From: Atriophallophorus winterbourni
Lineage: Eukaryota; Platyhelminthes; Trematoda; Plagiorchiida; Microphallidae
Assembly: GCA_013407085.1 (NCBI GenBank)
Contig: JACCGJ010002762.1
Span: 26,747 to 90,746, forward strand
Length of the DNA stretch: 64,000 nt
Reading direction: 5' to 3'
Shown here: positions 1 through 11,987 of the stretch, one piece after another
Numbering within the stretch: position 1 is the stretch's first letter
How the letters are laid out: each line of letters starts with the position of its first letter
Notes under the pieces: model-generated
The model's database searches: none
What the model saw: the letters and a program-made list of their open reading frames with translations, nothing else
Told to the model about the DNA's origin: nothing
Position numbers and translations under genes: made by a program

Positions 1-330
1 ATTTCCAGCCATGTTTGCATATGACTTATCGCTTATTTATTGGTCACTTGGCTTATTTGACGTCACATGGACAGCTTTGAACTTTGAATACATGCATCGA
101 AGTAATCTATACATCTTGAACCTATGGATTTACATGTGCCATCCAACCGATCGAAAACAGTTTCTGCCATATGGATTTTTACCTGATTTCCTGAACTGCT
201 CAGTAAGCAAACAAATCACGGTTTTACTACATATGTTATTCGTAATTCCCATATTATTCTGTGGTTTATGTAAAGCTATATTATTTTTAGACCATTAAAT
301 GTAATTGAAATAAATTTAATTGAATGGATC
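1..330 (+). mobile_element. CR1-like LINE, 3' terminal fragment
   Basis: This is the 3' untranslated end of a CR1-like LINE. It is closely similar to 42790-43000, sharing the blocks around 'actgctcagtaagcaa', 'catattattctgtgg' and 'tttttagaccattaaa', and ends in a TTGAA-like AT-rich tail. The short ORF here is an accidental reading of UTR sequence. The 5' part lies outside the window. Confidence 0.75.
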
Positions 331-1949
331 TTGGATGATTTTCATGTAACAAAATTTGAAGGAATGTGACGTGATGCTACATCACCAAACTTGGAGTAAT
401 GAAAAATAATTCAACTTACTTCTCGGGTAATTGTTCTCAACTAAAATCCAAATCAAATGGAAATAGGCAACTGAAGTTAACGCATCTAAACCATCAAATA
501 TTTATGAATCATTCTACAATATGGAAATAATGTAACTGATTATAAAAAGAGCTGATAATCTGTTTCAACGCAAACCTTTTGAAAATTGGCTCAGAATTTT
601 AAATCATCCGTAATTTTCGTTTAATTACATTTCACTGTATGATATTATAACTAAAAGATTTGATTTCGCAAAGTGCTTTCAATACGTGTGTTATTAAATT
701 CTGTTAAATTATAAACGTGTCATTTAATTAAGAGTTGTCAACATTCCACTGTAATCAAAGCTCAATAAATATTAAGGTACTCCATTGATTGTACCTTCAT
801 CACACACCACATGAACAGTTTCACGCTGCTCAATATCATCAACTAGGAACTGTACATTCAAGATCCACATGACGTGAACTAGTGGAAAATTGGCAGAAGT
901 ATTTGTGCTTTTAAGCCGCTGTTTGGTAAGGTTGGCACAACCAAACATTTTCAATCAGATGTGCCAGAACGCATGTAGATGGTGCTAAACCAATAATCAT
1001 GAACAATTTTACTTATACACCCTTCAAAACTAGTTGCTGCATTCATTGGGTGCGCGTTTGTTTCTTACGGAACTTCCTACCGTCAGAGGTTGCACAATCA
1101 TCTAGTTAAAGAAATTTCAGGAACTAACTGGATAAATTTATTTTCAGTAATTCCTCTTTAAATATCATTTGTATAAATTAATTGAGAAAATTCACAGGAC
1201 ATTTAACCTAACGAAACTTTTTCTATCCTACCTAGACAATACACGAGATTTTTCTAACTGCATAGCCGTCTATCTTCCTAGTGCCTCACGTTTATTGTCC
1301 TTGTACGAATATAATTTGGAATTTTACAGCTAGAAGCTTTTTACACCATAAATGTCTAAATCTCGAATATTCTTGATGTTCTGGAGTACCGCTTTTTCTT
1401 GCCAAATTGGAACCAGTAAGCACTAGCGTCTAGCGCTTATTTTGGATGATGTAAAGAGAAAAAAGGGTTAAGTAACTTCATAATGTAGTCAAACTGAGCT
1501 GATTTTCAATAATATTGATGCCGTCATACATTTTACTGGATGTAATGTTTTTGAATATTTTAATTTCATACAGGTGAAAACATTCGCGACATCTCATTTT
1601 TGAAAACCAAAAGCTCACTCTTTGTTATCCTGGGTAATACTGATTGATCGGATAATAAATGACAATTGTTAACGCAATTTGGTTGATATATTTTTATATT
1701 AGTAAATTTCTTATTTATTGAATTATAATTATAATATTTTCGCTATTATAGGAGAGAACTTTGAAGGTGTCAAAATGAATAATAAACTGTTCCGAAATGT
1801 ATGCTCTTAAAGAGATCCATTCCTTTATTAAAATGCTAGGGGTTCAGCATCATCTTACAAATATAGCATTCATTTCTCTTCCACTCAGTCAATATACCAT
1901 TGCTCAAGAAATTCTATTCTTTCGTTCTTGACGTCGGCAAATACCGAAC
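331..1949. other. AT-rich intergenic sequence, nothing recognised
   Basis: No known gene or element is seen. A minus-strand ORF at 772-954 contains a coding-like stretch (FLVDDIEQRETVHVVCDEG), and an acceptor-like pyrimidine run precedes it, but no homology or consistent gene model supports it. Confidence 0.5.
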
Positions 1950-3339
1950 GCGAGGCCATTGTTAAAATTTATCAAGTGATATAATACTTATGATTTCAAT
2001 ATTAAGATTTTCCGTTGCCACCAGTATATATCAAATCATCCTAAATTTGAACGACCCCAAAGCAACACAGCGGCAAACTTTTGTTTACAAATGCAAATAA
2101 GGCTTTGATCAATATGAAAACTTCATCGCTTTCTCTTAGAATTTCAGGTTTCCTTGTCGGTGGATGGATGAAACGGGTGTTTTTGTGTTATTTGTTCAAC
2201 CAGTTCGTCAAAACACAATCGGAACACAATAAAAGTGTCAACAGAAATCAGAAGAGCTTTTACAAATCAACGATTGACTCACTCTTCGTTTGCCACGCTA
2301 AATATTTTGATATATTCAAAATAAAAAAGATTTTCATGAATATACATGTATGCTTCATTAATAAGGTAACAGAGAATTGGTCTATCTAACATGTGGCTTT
2401 TTAATCCTGATTAAGAAAATACGTTAAGTAAAACACTGTTTCCTTATTTCAATTAGCAGTAGACCAGGACCGAAGTAAACGCATGAATATTCCGTATCAA
2501 TAATTAACTGATGGTCTCCAGTAAAATTAGTAGTATCTCTAACTTGTTGACTATGTTGCGAGGCCATTGTTAAAATTTATCAAGTGATATAATACTTATG
2601 ATTTCAATATTAAGATTTTCCGTTGCCACCATTATATATCAAATCATCCTAAAGTTGAACGACCCCAAAGCCACACAGCGGCAAACTTTGGTTTACAAAT
2701 GCAAATAAGGCTTTGATCAATATAAAAACTTCATCGCTTTCTCTTAGAATTTCAGGTTTCCTTGTCGGTTGATGGATGAAACGGGTGTATTTGTATTATT
2801 TGTTCAACCAGTTCTTCAAAACACAATCGGAACACAATAAAAGTGTCAACAGAAAGCAGAAGAGCTTTTACAAATTAACGATTGACTCACTCTTCGTTTG
2901 CCACGCTAAATATTTTGATATATTCAAAAGAAAAAAAGATTTCCATGAATATACATGTATGCTTTATTAATAAGGTAACAGAGAATTGGTCTATCTAACG
3001 TGTGGCTTTTTAATCCTGATTAAGAAAATACGTTAAGTAAAACACTGTTTCCTTATTTCAATTAGCAGTAGACCAGGACCGAAGTAAACGCATGAATATT
3101 CCGTATCAATAATTAACTGATGGTCTCCAGTAAAATTAGTAGTATCTCTAACTTGTTGACTATGTTGCGAGGCCATTGTTAAAATTTATCAAGTGATATA
3201 ATACTTATGATTTCAATATTAAGATTTTCCGTTGCCACCAGTATATATCAAATCATCCTAAAGTTGAACGACCCCAAAGCCACACAGCGGCAAAGTTTTG
3301 TTTACAAATGCAAATAAGGCTTTGATCAATATAAAAACG
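1950..3339. repeat. Tandem repeat, 608-bp unit, about 2.3 copies
   Basis: The block starting 'gcgaggccattgttaaaatt' occurs at 1950, 2558 and 3167, giving periods of 608 and 609 bp. Units 1 and 2 are nearly identical over full length. The third ends near 3339, where similarity stops after 'aatataaaaac'. The parallel ORFs at 2081-2389 and 2776-2970 are copies of one another inside the repeat and match no protein I recognise, so the unit is probably noncoding. Confidence 0.9.
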
Positions 3340-3819
3340 TCAGCGCAATGTCATTGCAGTATCTTCTAGGTACTTTTATTACCTTGAGTTTCAGCAAGCT
3401 ATTCCAATTGTATAATTAATATTTAACAGCAGTCATTCATCACATGCAAAATTTCATGAGTTGAAATTTAGTGGAAATATAATGTTTTGCGATGTTAACA
3501 CAACATGGGTGCCGCATATTCACGTAGTTACATAGGTTAATATTTATGGTTTTCGGCAGTGGGCCATGTCTGGTTTCGTTAACTTGGTATTCCACTCCAA
3601 CGTAACTGCTGGGCGCAAGCTCGAATCTTAATCGTAGATGATTACTTTAAATCGGTAGAAAGTTACTCTATCATTGTATGAAATATAGCTCGACATGCTA
3701 AAATTTATAAGTTAGAATAGAATACAATTTTACGCGTAGCACAGTCGAACATACGAGGATACAAGCTGCACTCAAATAATACGGAGAGCTTTGGTTTGAT
3801 TTTTATTTATTTTCAAAGG
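3340..3819. other. Unannotated AT-rich spacer
   Basis: I see no gene, element or structured repeat here. Confidence 0.4.
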
Positions 3820-3821
3820 TG

Positions 3822-4165
3822 GTTTACACTGCGTGTTGCCCATACTACCACAGCGCCGCCTAGGCTGGCTGGGTCAAGTTTGCAGAATAGAAAATGAACG
3901 TATTCCAAATGTTATACTCTACGTAGAGTTGAAATCAAGAGGTCGACCATTGGACTGACAGCACTTTCGCTACAAGTAGAAGTTGCTCTTGACCGCTCAC
4001 TTAAGAGGAACTGTGTAAAGCGTCATGAGCATGCTAGGTAATAGCAGATACTGCTTTCAGTGTGTGATCTAAGATCAAGCCAATAACGATCCACCGATTA
4101 CCGCCAATCGTTGTACGCGCTACGGGAGAGATTGTTCCTCGCAAATTGGATTGTTTAGTCATTCG
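3822..4165 (+). mobile_element. RTE-type LINE, 3' relic
   Basis: Degraded copy of the RTE C-terminal region found also at 5500-5960 and, inverted, at 34430-35250. Shared traces include LGxVCRIENERIPN, the 'gtcgaccattgg' block and the 3' terminal 'gggagagattgttcctc...tgtttagtcatt' block. Frameshifts and stops are frequent. Confidence 0.7.
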
Positions 4166-5080
4166 TTGAACCATCCATGTGCAACCATCTTGGGAATTTT
4201 ACGGAGGAAGTTAACATTTGATATGTGACCGGTTAGATTCAATTTTTGAATCACACAGTGAATGTCATGCATTGGCTCGAAAAAACAATCTTCAATTATA
4301 TAATTTTCCAGCACACTTGTCAGCAAGCTTTGTGTTTCTTAAACTTACCAACAAAGCACATTACGAAGAGGACCCCCCTGCATTGTCTTGGTTTAACGCG
4401 ATACTTCTAGGGTCAATACAGTTCACTAATCTAACTCAATCTTTTGACCATGCGTAAACTAAAATTGTTAAGGACATTTCGCTTGCAAGAAAGTGTACAA
4501 ATAAAATTTTATTTGCAAATGTGGATTTTTATTCATGGTCATGGGCTGAACACCATCTGCTTGTGTATGGGTACATGTGCTTTAATTCAACTCATTCAAC
4601 GGCGACTTAGAAGCGCAACATTTTTCTCTTTTTTGTTTCTGTAAATACCTAAGTTATTATTTTAAACACCTAGTACTAATAAGGACATACCATTCCCAAA
4701 TTTAGCGTCAATTCATATCGAAATTAGGTAAATATTATCAGCCGAAATAATTGTTCACGTGACGTATTATATAACTCGATGAAACTTAATACCGGGTACT
4801 GTATTTAGAAATGATCGAAGAATATGAGAGATGAATTACACAATCATGGGCATGCACATGATAGATACGTTGATAACATTCAAAAGATTATTTCTGATAC
4901 AATTATCATTCGTTAGGTTCAACTTCGGCATTTAACCATGGAACATCCAGCGGGCAAATTCTTAAATGACATAAAAATAACCATCTGCGTTGATTGTAAA
5001 CACCTTGATCAAAACAGATGCATTCAAAACAATATGACTAGATGTTCATGATGATGGTTCACTTATTGATCGCATTACAT
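4166..5080. other. Mostly unannotated; weak RTE trace at its end
   Basis: ORFs at 4218-4457 and 4444-4644 resemble nothing known and have no splice context. The last 150 bp (from about 4920) read like decayed RTE sequence leading into the next feature. Confidence 0.3.
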
Positions 5081-5960
5081 CAGCATGAGCAAGACCAAAG
5101 TCTTTGGTCAAGGGACTGTATCGCCTCCAATCATCACTGTTGAAAACTGCCCGCTTGAACCAGTACATCATTTTACATATCTTGGTTCAACCATTGCGGA
5201 TAACTTCTTGCTAGACACGGAGATTGACCAGCGGATTTACAGAGAAGCTGTCATTTTGTCCCGATTGAACTCTCGTGTTTGGGGTAACTGCAAGCTGACT
5301 GTAGAGACAAAGATGATGGTATACAGCGCGTGCGTACTTAAGGCTTTATTGTACGGCAGTGAAACCTAGACCACCAACGCAAGACACGAACGGAAGCTGA
5401 ATGCTTTCCATCTTCGAAGCATTCGTCGTATCTTGAATATATCGTGGATGGACAGAGTTACTAACGCTGAAGTGCTTTCAAAAGCTGGTCTACAGAGCAT
5501 GTTCACTGTCGTGGCTTGGTCATGTCTATAGAATGGATAATGGTCGTATTCCGAAATATCTACTCTATGGTGAGTTGCAATTAGGAAGTCGACCATTGGG
5601 CAGACCGCACTTGCGGTACAAAGGCGTTTGCAAAAGAGATATGAAAGCTATTGACAATGACCCCGCGAGCTGGTAAGAACTTGCTCTTAACCACTAACTT
5701 TGGAGGCATTGTGTTAAGCGTCGTCTGCAAGCCGGGGATGAGCAGATACAGCTCTCGCCTGCTGAACGCAGATCACGCCGCCGGCGTGCAACTGATGCAA
5801 TACAACAGAGTTCTGACTATCGTTGCAAGCGCTGCGGGAGAGATTGTTCCTCCAGAATCGGACTGCTTAGTCATTCAAAAAGCTGCAAAACATGAAATTC
5901 ATTCGATTGTGATGTACATCCATGGTCGACATCCACCGACAGAGGACAACAACAACAACA
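5040..5960 (+). mobile_element. RTE-type LINE, 3' third (pseudogenised)
   Basis: The 5085-5369 ORF is the RTE post-RT segment, with the family signatures 'FTYLGSTIADN', 'IYREAVILSRLNSRVWG' and 'MMVYSACVLKALLYGSET'. After a stop it continues (RRILNISWMDRVTNAEVLSK) and decays in several frames through the GHVYRMDNGRI segment. The element ends in its zinc-finger-like C terminus ('CKRCGRDCSSRIGLLSHSK'), a short 3' UTR and an (AAC)n tail at about 5948-5960, as usual for this RTE family. It is 5' truncated and cannot be functional. Confidence 0.85.
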
Positions 5961-7617
5961 TCATACGTTTAAAATCAACCTTATTCCTGATTATCAGAGG
6001 TTAAACAATTTTTCAAAAAGCAGATTCTGTTTTCGGTTCAACAAAATTGTCTGAAGTTTCACATCCACGCAGTGCATTCATTCAAATATGCTAATGGTGT
6101 TTTCCATTGGATGTTCCGGACCACGGATTTGCTATTTAATCGAGCTTTCAGTCAAAATTAGACAAAAGTTAAGCCCAATCAGAAGAGAAATGACTGTGTC
6201 TACTTCACGGAGGATGTAGTGGTTCTCTTCGTCAATTTTCAGAAAAAAATGACAGAACACTCTCAACTATAATATTTTTTGATCTATAATTAGATTGTAA
6301 GGATTGTGCAGGTACAAAATTGTCGAGTATCTAACTGTCACCATTTCCACAGACTAATTTGAAATTTTAAGTTCAAAGCTATGATTATTAAACATGCATA
6401 CTTATATTTTGCACATTTGTTCTCCCTCGATATACAAGGGATTTCTCGCGTCACCTCATTGTATTCTAGTTCTCATTCTTTACATTTTTTCGATGATACT
6501 GAGATTATCAAATGGCGTATAAAAATTAATAAACGGGCTCATCTCATTTCTTTGAATCATCATCGAAACCAGTAAAAACAAAACTCTCTACTCAACAAAT
6601 TTGTACCGGTTTTAAATTTGAGCTGATTAATCAGTCCAATTCGTGCAAAACGGGCAAATATAAGCCATCGTTACTTTGGTGCTGGCGTTTATTTACTTAT
6701 GTTTCCAGAGATGCGATCTCTCGATCTTTTCTTGTGCAATTGCACCGAAGTCAGAATTCTTATGAGTCTGCAAATGTTGTCTTCGAACTTTTCGACGTTT
6801 TCTTGTCTTGTTTCAAACAGTGATGTTCATTATAACATGCGGGAGCTCATACCTCTACAATGTGTTATCAGCAGGCTTTCTATTTGTTTTGTTTTTTGCT
6901 CATCTCATTAGATGCTTTTCTCCCAGAACAAGCTTACACTTGTGTATTTTTTCCAAGATTTCCAAGTGAATTGTTGATATTTTTTTATCTTTCGTTAGTT
7001 TGAAAGTAAGAACTGTCTTCTTGATGCCTTCCTTAATTTCTCACACTGCATGATTGATCATAAGTCACAGTGTGCTAACCATACAGTTTGATTTATGATC
7101 ATGCCCGATGCGTTGATGCTAAGAAGTAATAACCAAGAACATATATGTATTCACGGTAGACTTATTGTTAACTAGGTATAATAGAATTTTTCTTTATATC
7201 GAGTGTAATTAATCCTATTTGCCTCTGCCCAATTTCTTGTGAGGAAAAAGGAAATGCGGGTGTAAATTTCATCTCTGACCACGAAACTGCTGAAATATTG
7301 TAAAACCCAACGTTTTCACTATAATTAGAATTAGCCTATTTAGTTTTCATTGACCGGAATTTTCTCAATTTTCTCATAACGCATACTACTAAAATCGGCA
7401 CAAGCTTCCGTCCATGGAACCCGAGAGTTGACTTACCGACCGACTTGGCGGCATTATTCAACCGTGAAACGATGAGTTAGAGTGATGTTAAATTGATTTT
7501 AGTGGAAAATTAATTTTGCTCATGTGTATAACATCATCAGCACTACAACACCACATGAATGAATTATCGAAGCATCACAGCTCAGTTTAAACAGATAATT
7601 TAATATGTAGAACTTAC
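5961..7617. other. Unannotated AT-rich sequence
   Basis: No recognisable gene or repeat. Small ORFs at 6381-6575 and 6699-6911 lack homology, splice context or coding bias that I can see. Confidence 0.4.
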
Positions 7618-7792
7618 TTTCGGCACACTCTGCAATAATGTAAGATTGAATGGTTTTATAAAGATCAGCAATTTATTTACCAATTGAAGGTTCGTTTCTA
7701 ACAATCCCTTTTCCAAAAGTTCCCGATGTTCGACAAAGACTTTTTGTTGTTTGGCAAAGTGTTGTATATCATTTGAGAGCACGTGATATCCT
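7618..7792 (-). CDS. Candidate internal exon, unknown protein
   Basis: On the minus strand an acceptor (ttaatcttgtag) precedes an open 175-nt segment that ends at a strong donor (AAA|GTAAGTTC). The frame has 58 full codons and a helical, cysteine-free, Lys/Glu-rich sequence containing NDIQHFAKQQKVFVEHREL and LLETNLQLVNKLLIF. It enters with one base of a split codon and leaves in phase 0. It lies downstream of the minus-strand signal-peptide exon at 11912-11987, but that exon ends in phase 1, so they would need another exon between them. I do not recognise the family. The call rests on open frame plus both splice sites. Confidence 0.4.
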
Positions 7793-8571
7793 CTACAAGA
7801 TTAAAGTAGTCGTTTTGGCCGAGGTTAAGTTTTATCCTCCTCGCAGTGCCAAGCTGACAAAAAAATGCATTTTCAATCGCACCTTCTTTTAGCCTTTAAT
7901 AATGTCAACATGCGAATGGAGCTACCGGTTATATTTGTATCGTGTAGGGAGGGGGGCTATGACTGAGAGCGCTGCTCCGGATTGGATTACCAGTTTCTCA
8001 AATGATAATGTCGACTTGCGGCTTTCCTTTGCTGCGGAAAATCTCACTAACACCAAGGAACCTCTTGCCAAAATCAATGTTTCTTATACAGCATTGTGAC
8101 TGAAGACGCGAAAGGGTGTTTGATATAGTGGGTGAGTCCTGGACTAGCGGGAACTTATGTAATAACTTAGTGTATTGAAGCTGCAAAGAATATGATTTCG
8201 TAGCCATTGATTCACAAACACAAACCTTGTAAAATTACAAGTGACTTAAAATAGAGATCATGAATTATTGTTCCTATGTATACATTTTACTCACTGTAAT
8301 CAAAAACAAGCAGCTGGTAAAGCTCCGACCTTTTGAACGCTTATTTGGTTTTTCGGTGTCAGACAAATTATGTGCGACCGGGTAAAATACACACACAATG
8401 TATATTCATTGAAAATACTTATTTCTGGCGTTATATTTCTTGAAACAGCGAAATTTTCTTGCAAATCGTTGACTACCGTGTTACGTGTGAACAGTTTTAC
8501 AAGTGCATCAACTTTTAATCGATTAAACGCTAACTTTGTGTATTTACGCACATGCTCACTACACGAGCTGC
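7793..8571. other. Unannotated sequence
   Basis: Overlapping ORFs on both strands at 7902-8551 have no recognisable product, and neither strand gives a convincing exon. Confidence 0.35.
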
Positions 8572-8623
8572 CTGAACGTTGACATTATAGTATATTAGGT
8601 TTCTTGCATGAACTAACTTTATC

Positions 8624-8664
8624 GTAGCTGATGAGTGCAAACAGCACGAAACCGGTCGTGGTGT
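8624..8664 (+). ncRNA. Hammerhead ribozyme motif, canonical core (copy 1)
   Basis: CTGATGA at 8628-8634, stem II GTGC/GCAC (8635-8638 with 8644-8647) closed by an AAACA loop, GAAA at 8648-8651, palindromic stem III ACCGGT at 8651-8656 and C at the cleavage position 8657. The catalytic core matches the hammerhead consensus exactly. Stem I is damaged: the base next to CTGATGA is G, where the copy at 50.1 kb has C, and only two or three pairs remain. The palindromic stem III suggests action as a dimer or in tandem transcripts. Confidence 0.7.
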
Positions 8665-8879
8665 GTGCTTGTGATGGAGATGCATGCAAATGAACTTTTT
8701 TAAACTTTATCATAATTTTGTATACTGCACACCTGCGGTAAGCTCTAAAGTTGTCGAATTTTATCGACTACAAGATGTTGAATATTGAATCAGTTCCGAG
8801 TGTATTTTACAATTAATATTATTCAGATCATTGTTGTTCGAATGATTTCATTGAAATTTTATTCGAAATTAAAATCCAT

Positions 8880-9175
8880 ATATGATTGAATTTCGATCAA
8901 ATACATAAACCACGCTGGTTTCATGCCGTTTGCATTTACGAGATATGGACAAGGCAAGCTCAATGTATTGTGTTGCTCGTATCCCCAGCACAAAATATAT
9001 ATTGGTCATTTTCAGCTTCTTGATGTCCATGGGTATAATCCAATCCACCTGTGTGGACATGTTTGATATAACAACTTCGACGTACCAGCGTTATTAAACA
9101 TTGGTTTACAGCCTTAGCCTGTCCATTAGAAAATGTTCCATGACACACAAATACCACTTTGGTTATATCGACCAA
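8880..9175 (-). pseudogene. Possible PLE GIY-YIG endonuclease relic (copy 1)
   Basis: The minus-strand frame reads NQCLITLVRRSCYIKHVHTG then, after a frameshift, NTI..ACPYLVNANDMKPAW. Its layout (KHV..TG, then a QHNTL-type segment and a Y..NANDM segment) resembles the C-terminal half of PLE endonucleases. The resemblance is weak, the frame is shifted relative to copy 2, and no catalytic GIY-YIG motif is visible. It could instead be unrelated sequence. Confidence 0.3.
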
Positions 9176-9512
9176 CTAAGTTTGGAGTGATAAAAATTCT
9201 AGAATAGAAAAACGTCCGCACGATGTGAGCAAACCCTATATTGTCGATAAATATATTTTGAGTTTCCAAGCACAGGACTTTATTTGACGCATTATTGAAA
9301 CAACACAAACTATTTTTCTGAGTAAAATATATTGTTCAGAAAATGTAATAGCTCTGGCAAAATTTCAACTCTTTCAGAATTCAAAACTGTAAATGAATTT
9401 ATTAACTCACCTTCTAAGGCTTTTCTGAGATCTAAAATAATCACCAATTATATATTCGACCTGACAGTTGACATCATCGTATATTGGGTTTCTGGAATGA
9501 ACTAACTTTATC

Positions 9513-9553
9513 GTACCTGATGATTGCAAACAGCACGAAACCGTTCGTGGTGT
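9513..9553 (+). ncRNA. Hammerhead ribozyme motif (copy 2, mutated)
   Basis: CTGATGA at 9517-9523 and GAAA at 9537-9540 are kept, but stem II begins TTGC rather than GTGC, so its first pair becomes T-C, and stem III is ACCGTT rather than ACCGGT. Stem I keeps only GTG against TAC. It sits 889 bp after copy 1 and is probably inactive or weak. Confidence 0.6.
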
Positions 9554-9773
9554 GTGTTTGTGATGGAGATGTATGCAAATGAACTTTTTTTACTTTATCA
9601 TAATTTTGTATACTGCACACATGCGGTAAGCTCTAAAGTTGTCGAATTATATCGACTACAAAATGTTGAATATTAAATCAGTTCCAAGTGTAATTTACAC
9701 ATAATATTATTCGGATCATTGTTGTTTGAATGATGTCATTGAAATTTTATTCGAAATTAAAATCTATATGTGA

Positions 9774-10061
9774 TTACATTTCGATCAAATACATAAACCA
9801 CGCTGGTTTCATGTCGTTTGCATTTACGAGGTATGGACAAGGCAAGCTCAATGTATTGTGTTGCTCGCATCCCCAGCACAAAATATATCGGCCATTTTCA
9901 GCTTCTTGATGTCCATGGGTATAATCCAATCCACCTATGTGGACATGTTTGATATAACAACTTCGACGTACCAGCGTTATTAAACATTGGTTTACAGCCT
10001 TAGCCTGTCCATTAGAAAATGTTCCATGACACACAAATACCACTTTGGTTATATCGACCAA
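9774..10061 (-). pseudogene. Possible PLE GIY-YIG endonuclease relic (copy 2)
   Basis: Open for 95 codons on the minus strand and co-linear with the relic at 8880-9175. This copy keeps one frame across the junction that is shifted in copy 1, reading WGCEQHNTLSLPCPYLVNAN. That segment is the best support for a PLE endonuclease C terminus. There is no ATG start (the ORF begins with TTG after a stop) and no catalytic motif, so it is a fragment at best. Confidence 0.3.
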
Positions 10062-10346
10062 CTAAGTTTGGAGTGATAAAACTTCTAGAATAGAAAAACG
10101 TCCGCACGATGTGAGAAACACCCTATATTGTCGATAAATATATTTTGAGTTTCCAAGCACAGGACTTTATTTGGCGCACTATTGAAACAACACAAACTAT
10201 TTTTCTGAGTAAAATATATTGTTCAGAAAATGTAATAGTTCTGGCAAAATTTCAACTCTTTCAGAATTCAAAACTGTAAATGAATCTATTAACTCACCTT
10301 CTAAGGCTTTTCTGAGATCTAAAATAATCACCAATTATATATTCGA

Positions 10347-11390
10347 AGATGAAGTCGCATCAAAAATATACTCAACTATAATTTGCGTATTATCGAAACT
10401 ATAGTGTTTTAAAATATTGACACTGTAATTTTATTTTATCCACAACAATCTATTTTAGGTGTTCTGGGTATCACTAATGTTATCAAATTGTGTGTTTCCC
10501 TCATTGCAGTATGAGGTCTGGCCTTATGTTACAGAGTTTATAAAACAATATTTCATTTATTAAAAATCTTCATTTGATTCAGTGGCTGATATTACACGCA
10601 TCACGTTAGTTTTAATCTGTTTAATTGTTATCCACAGTAAATTTATCAAAAGCTAGTTTTGAATGAAACCATGAGGGCAATGAAATGTTGCTCTGCAAGC
10701 AACCACTTAAAGAATTTTTCCATTTCTCTTAGCTAACAAAATACGAATATTGAGAGCTTACACTGTCGATTTCTAAAGTAGCAAATCGATGGATAATATC
10801 GTTATCATCACGTTGGCTAATCAATGCTATACAGTCAAAGTTCGATCAGTAAAAGCTTCAATTTCTTGAGAACCAGAGAGTGCTGCAGCATATTTTCCAA
10901 TAAAAATTGGCTGTCAGTTTTTCGGTTGTACTTTTGCGGCCTTGTTGCGTATTAGTGTGTCTTAGATCCAAAGTAATCTATCCATTGGTTTGTCGGCTTA
11001 AAGTGAAAATTTGTCTGACACACACGACACGCTACAGGTGTTTGCCTACTTAGATAGCACTAAATATGTGTTCACTACGGCTTCATCGTTTCAACCTTTT
11101 CAAAAAATATTTTTATCACATATTTCTGAAGAAATAAATAATAAACCTGGGTTCAGAATCATTTAAAAGTTGAACATTGCGTCACGAGACAGTCGAAAGT
11201 CTCATCATCTGCTGAAATGTAAGCCTGATGGAAATCTGAGTTTCAAATTCTGTTAAATTTGATCCCTATATGAACGCAGACAAATAAACATGGAAGGACT
11301 TTCTCGGCTTTATACGCGTTCTCGAAATGGAGCTGTTGTGCATTGCTGGACAAGAAAAAGCGAATATCACTTCAGTCTTCTTCGAAATGG
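10347..11390. other. Unannotated AT-rich sequence
   Basis: No gene, LINE trace or structured repeat recognised. Confidence 0.4.
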
Positions 11391-11656
<266 letters not shown>

Positions 11657-11911
11657 TGACACTGAATATTGAATATTGTCATGTGCCTAAAAGCATGCTA
11701 TTTCATGAGTGAAATTAGATATTTTCTCTTTATTTAGATCAAATTAACGCCAAAACTCAGTAAGAATTTAGAAAGAACTACTTGAATGCTTTCTTCTTAT
11801 GTACTCGTTTAAATTTCACTCTTTCTTGTTAGTTACATGTCTACAACAAATTTAAATGGCAAGCGCACGAGTTATTGTTCCGAATAATTATCTCAAATAC
11901 TAAGGACTCAC

Positions 11912-11987
11912 CTTCTTTATTATCTCCGGCTGTTACGAATCCCAGAAAAATCAGCAGAGCCACGTTTACCAAAGCGAAAGTCTTCAT
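11912..11987 (-). CDS. First coding exon of a secreted protein (signal peptide)
   Basis: The minus-strand ATG at 11987 opens 25 codons plus one base, ending at a strong donor (GAAG|GTGAGT). The sequence is a textbook signal peptide: MKTF, then a hydrophobic core ALVNVALLIFLGFV, then a small-residue cleavage site TAG before DNKE. Such short first exons holding only the leader are common in helminth secreted proteins. A TATA-like TGTATTTAAG lies about 50 bp upstream on the minus strand (near 12030-12040), in keeping with a nearby promoter. The next exon needs two bases to complete its first codon. I did not find it with certainty; 7618-7792 is a candidate further along but is not directly phase-compatible. 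The mature product is unknown. Confidence 0.65.

Larger units (their letters stand above)
8572..10346 (+). repeat. Direct tandem duplication, about 888-bp unit, two copies
   Basis: 8572-9459 and 9461-10346 are collinear copies, offset 889 bp, with scattered substitutions and small indels. Each carries a hammerhead motif near its start on the plus strand and a short minus-strand ORF with possible PLE endonuclease resemblance in its middle. Both units end at the same 'accaattatatattcga' block. Head-to-tail units with one ribozyme each recall the organisation of hammerhead retroelements and PLE terminal repeats. Confidence 0.85.

Noticed and set aside
772..954. Terminal exon of the secreted-protein gene
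   Set aside because: The phase could fit the leader exon through an acceptor near 870, but this requires an intron of about 11 kb and nothing else supports it, so it is mentioned only as a possibility.
8960..10061. Duplicated exons of the signal-peptide gene at 11.9 kb
   Set aside because: The two minus-strand ORFs start right after an in-frame TAG, their acceptor phase (0) does not match the leader exon (1), and they lie inside a ribozyme-bearing repeat.
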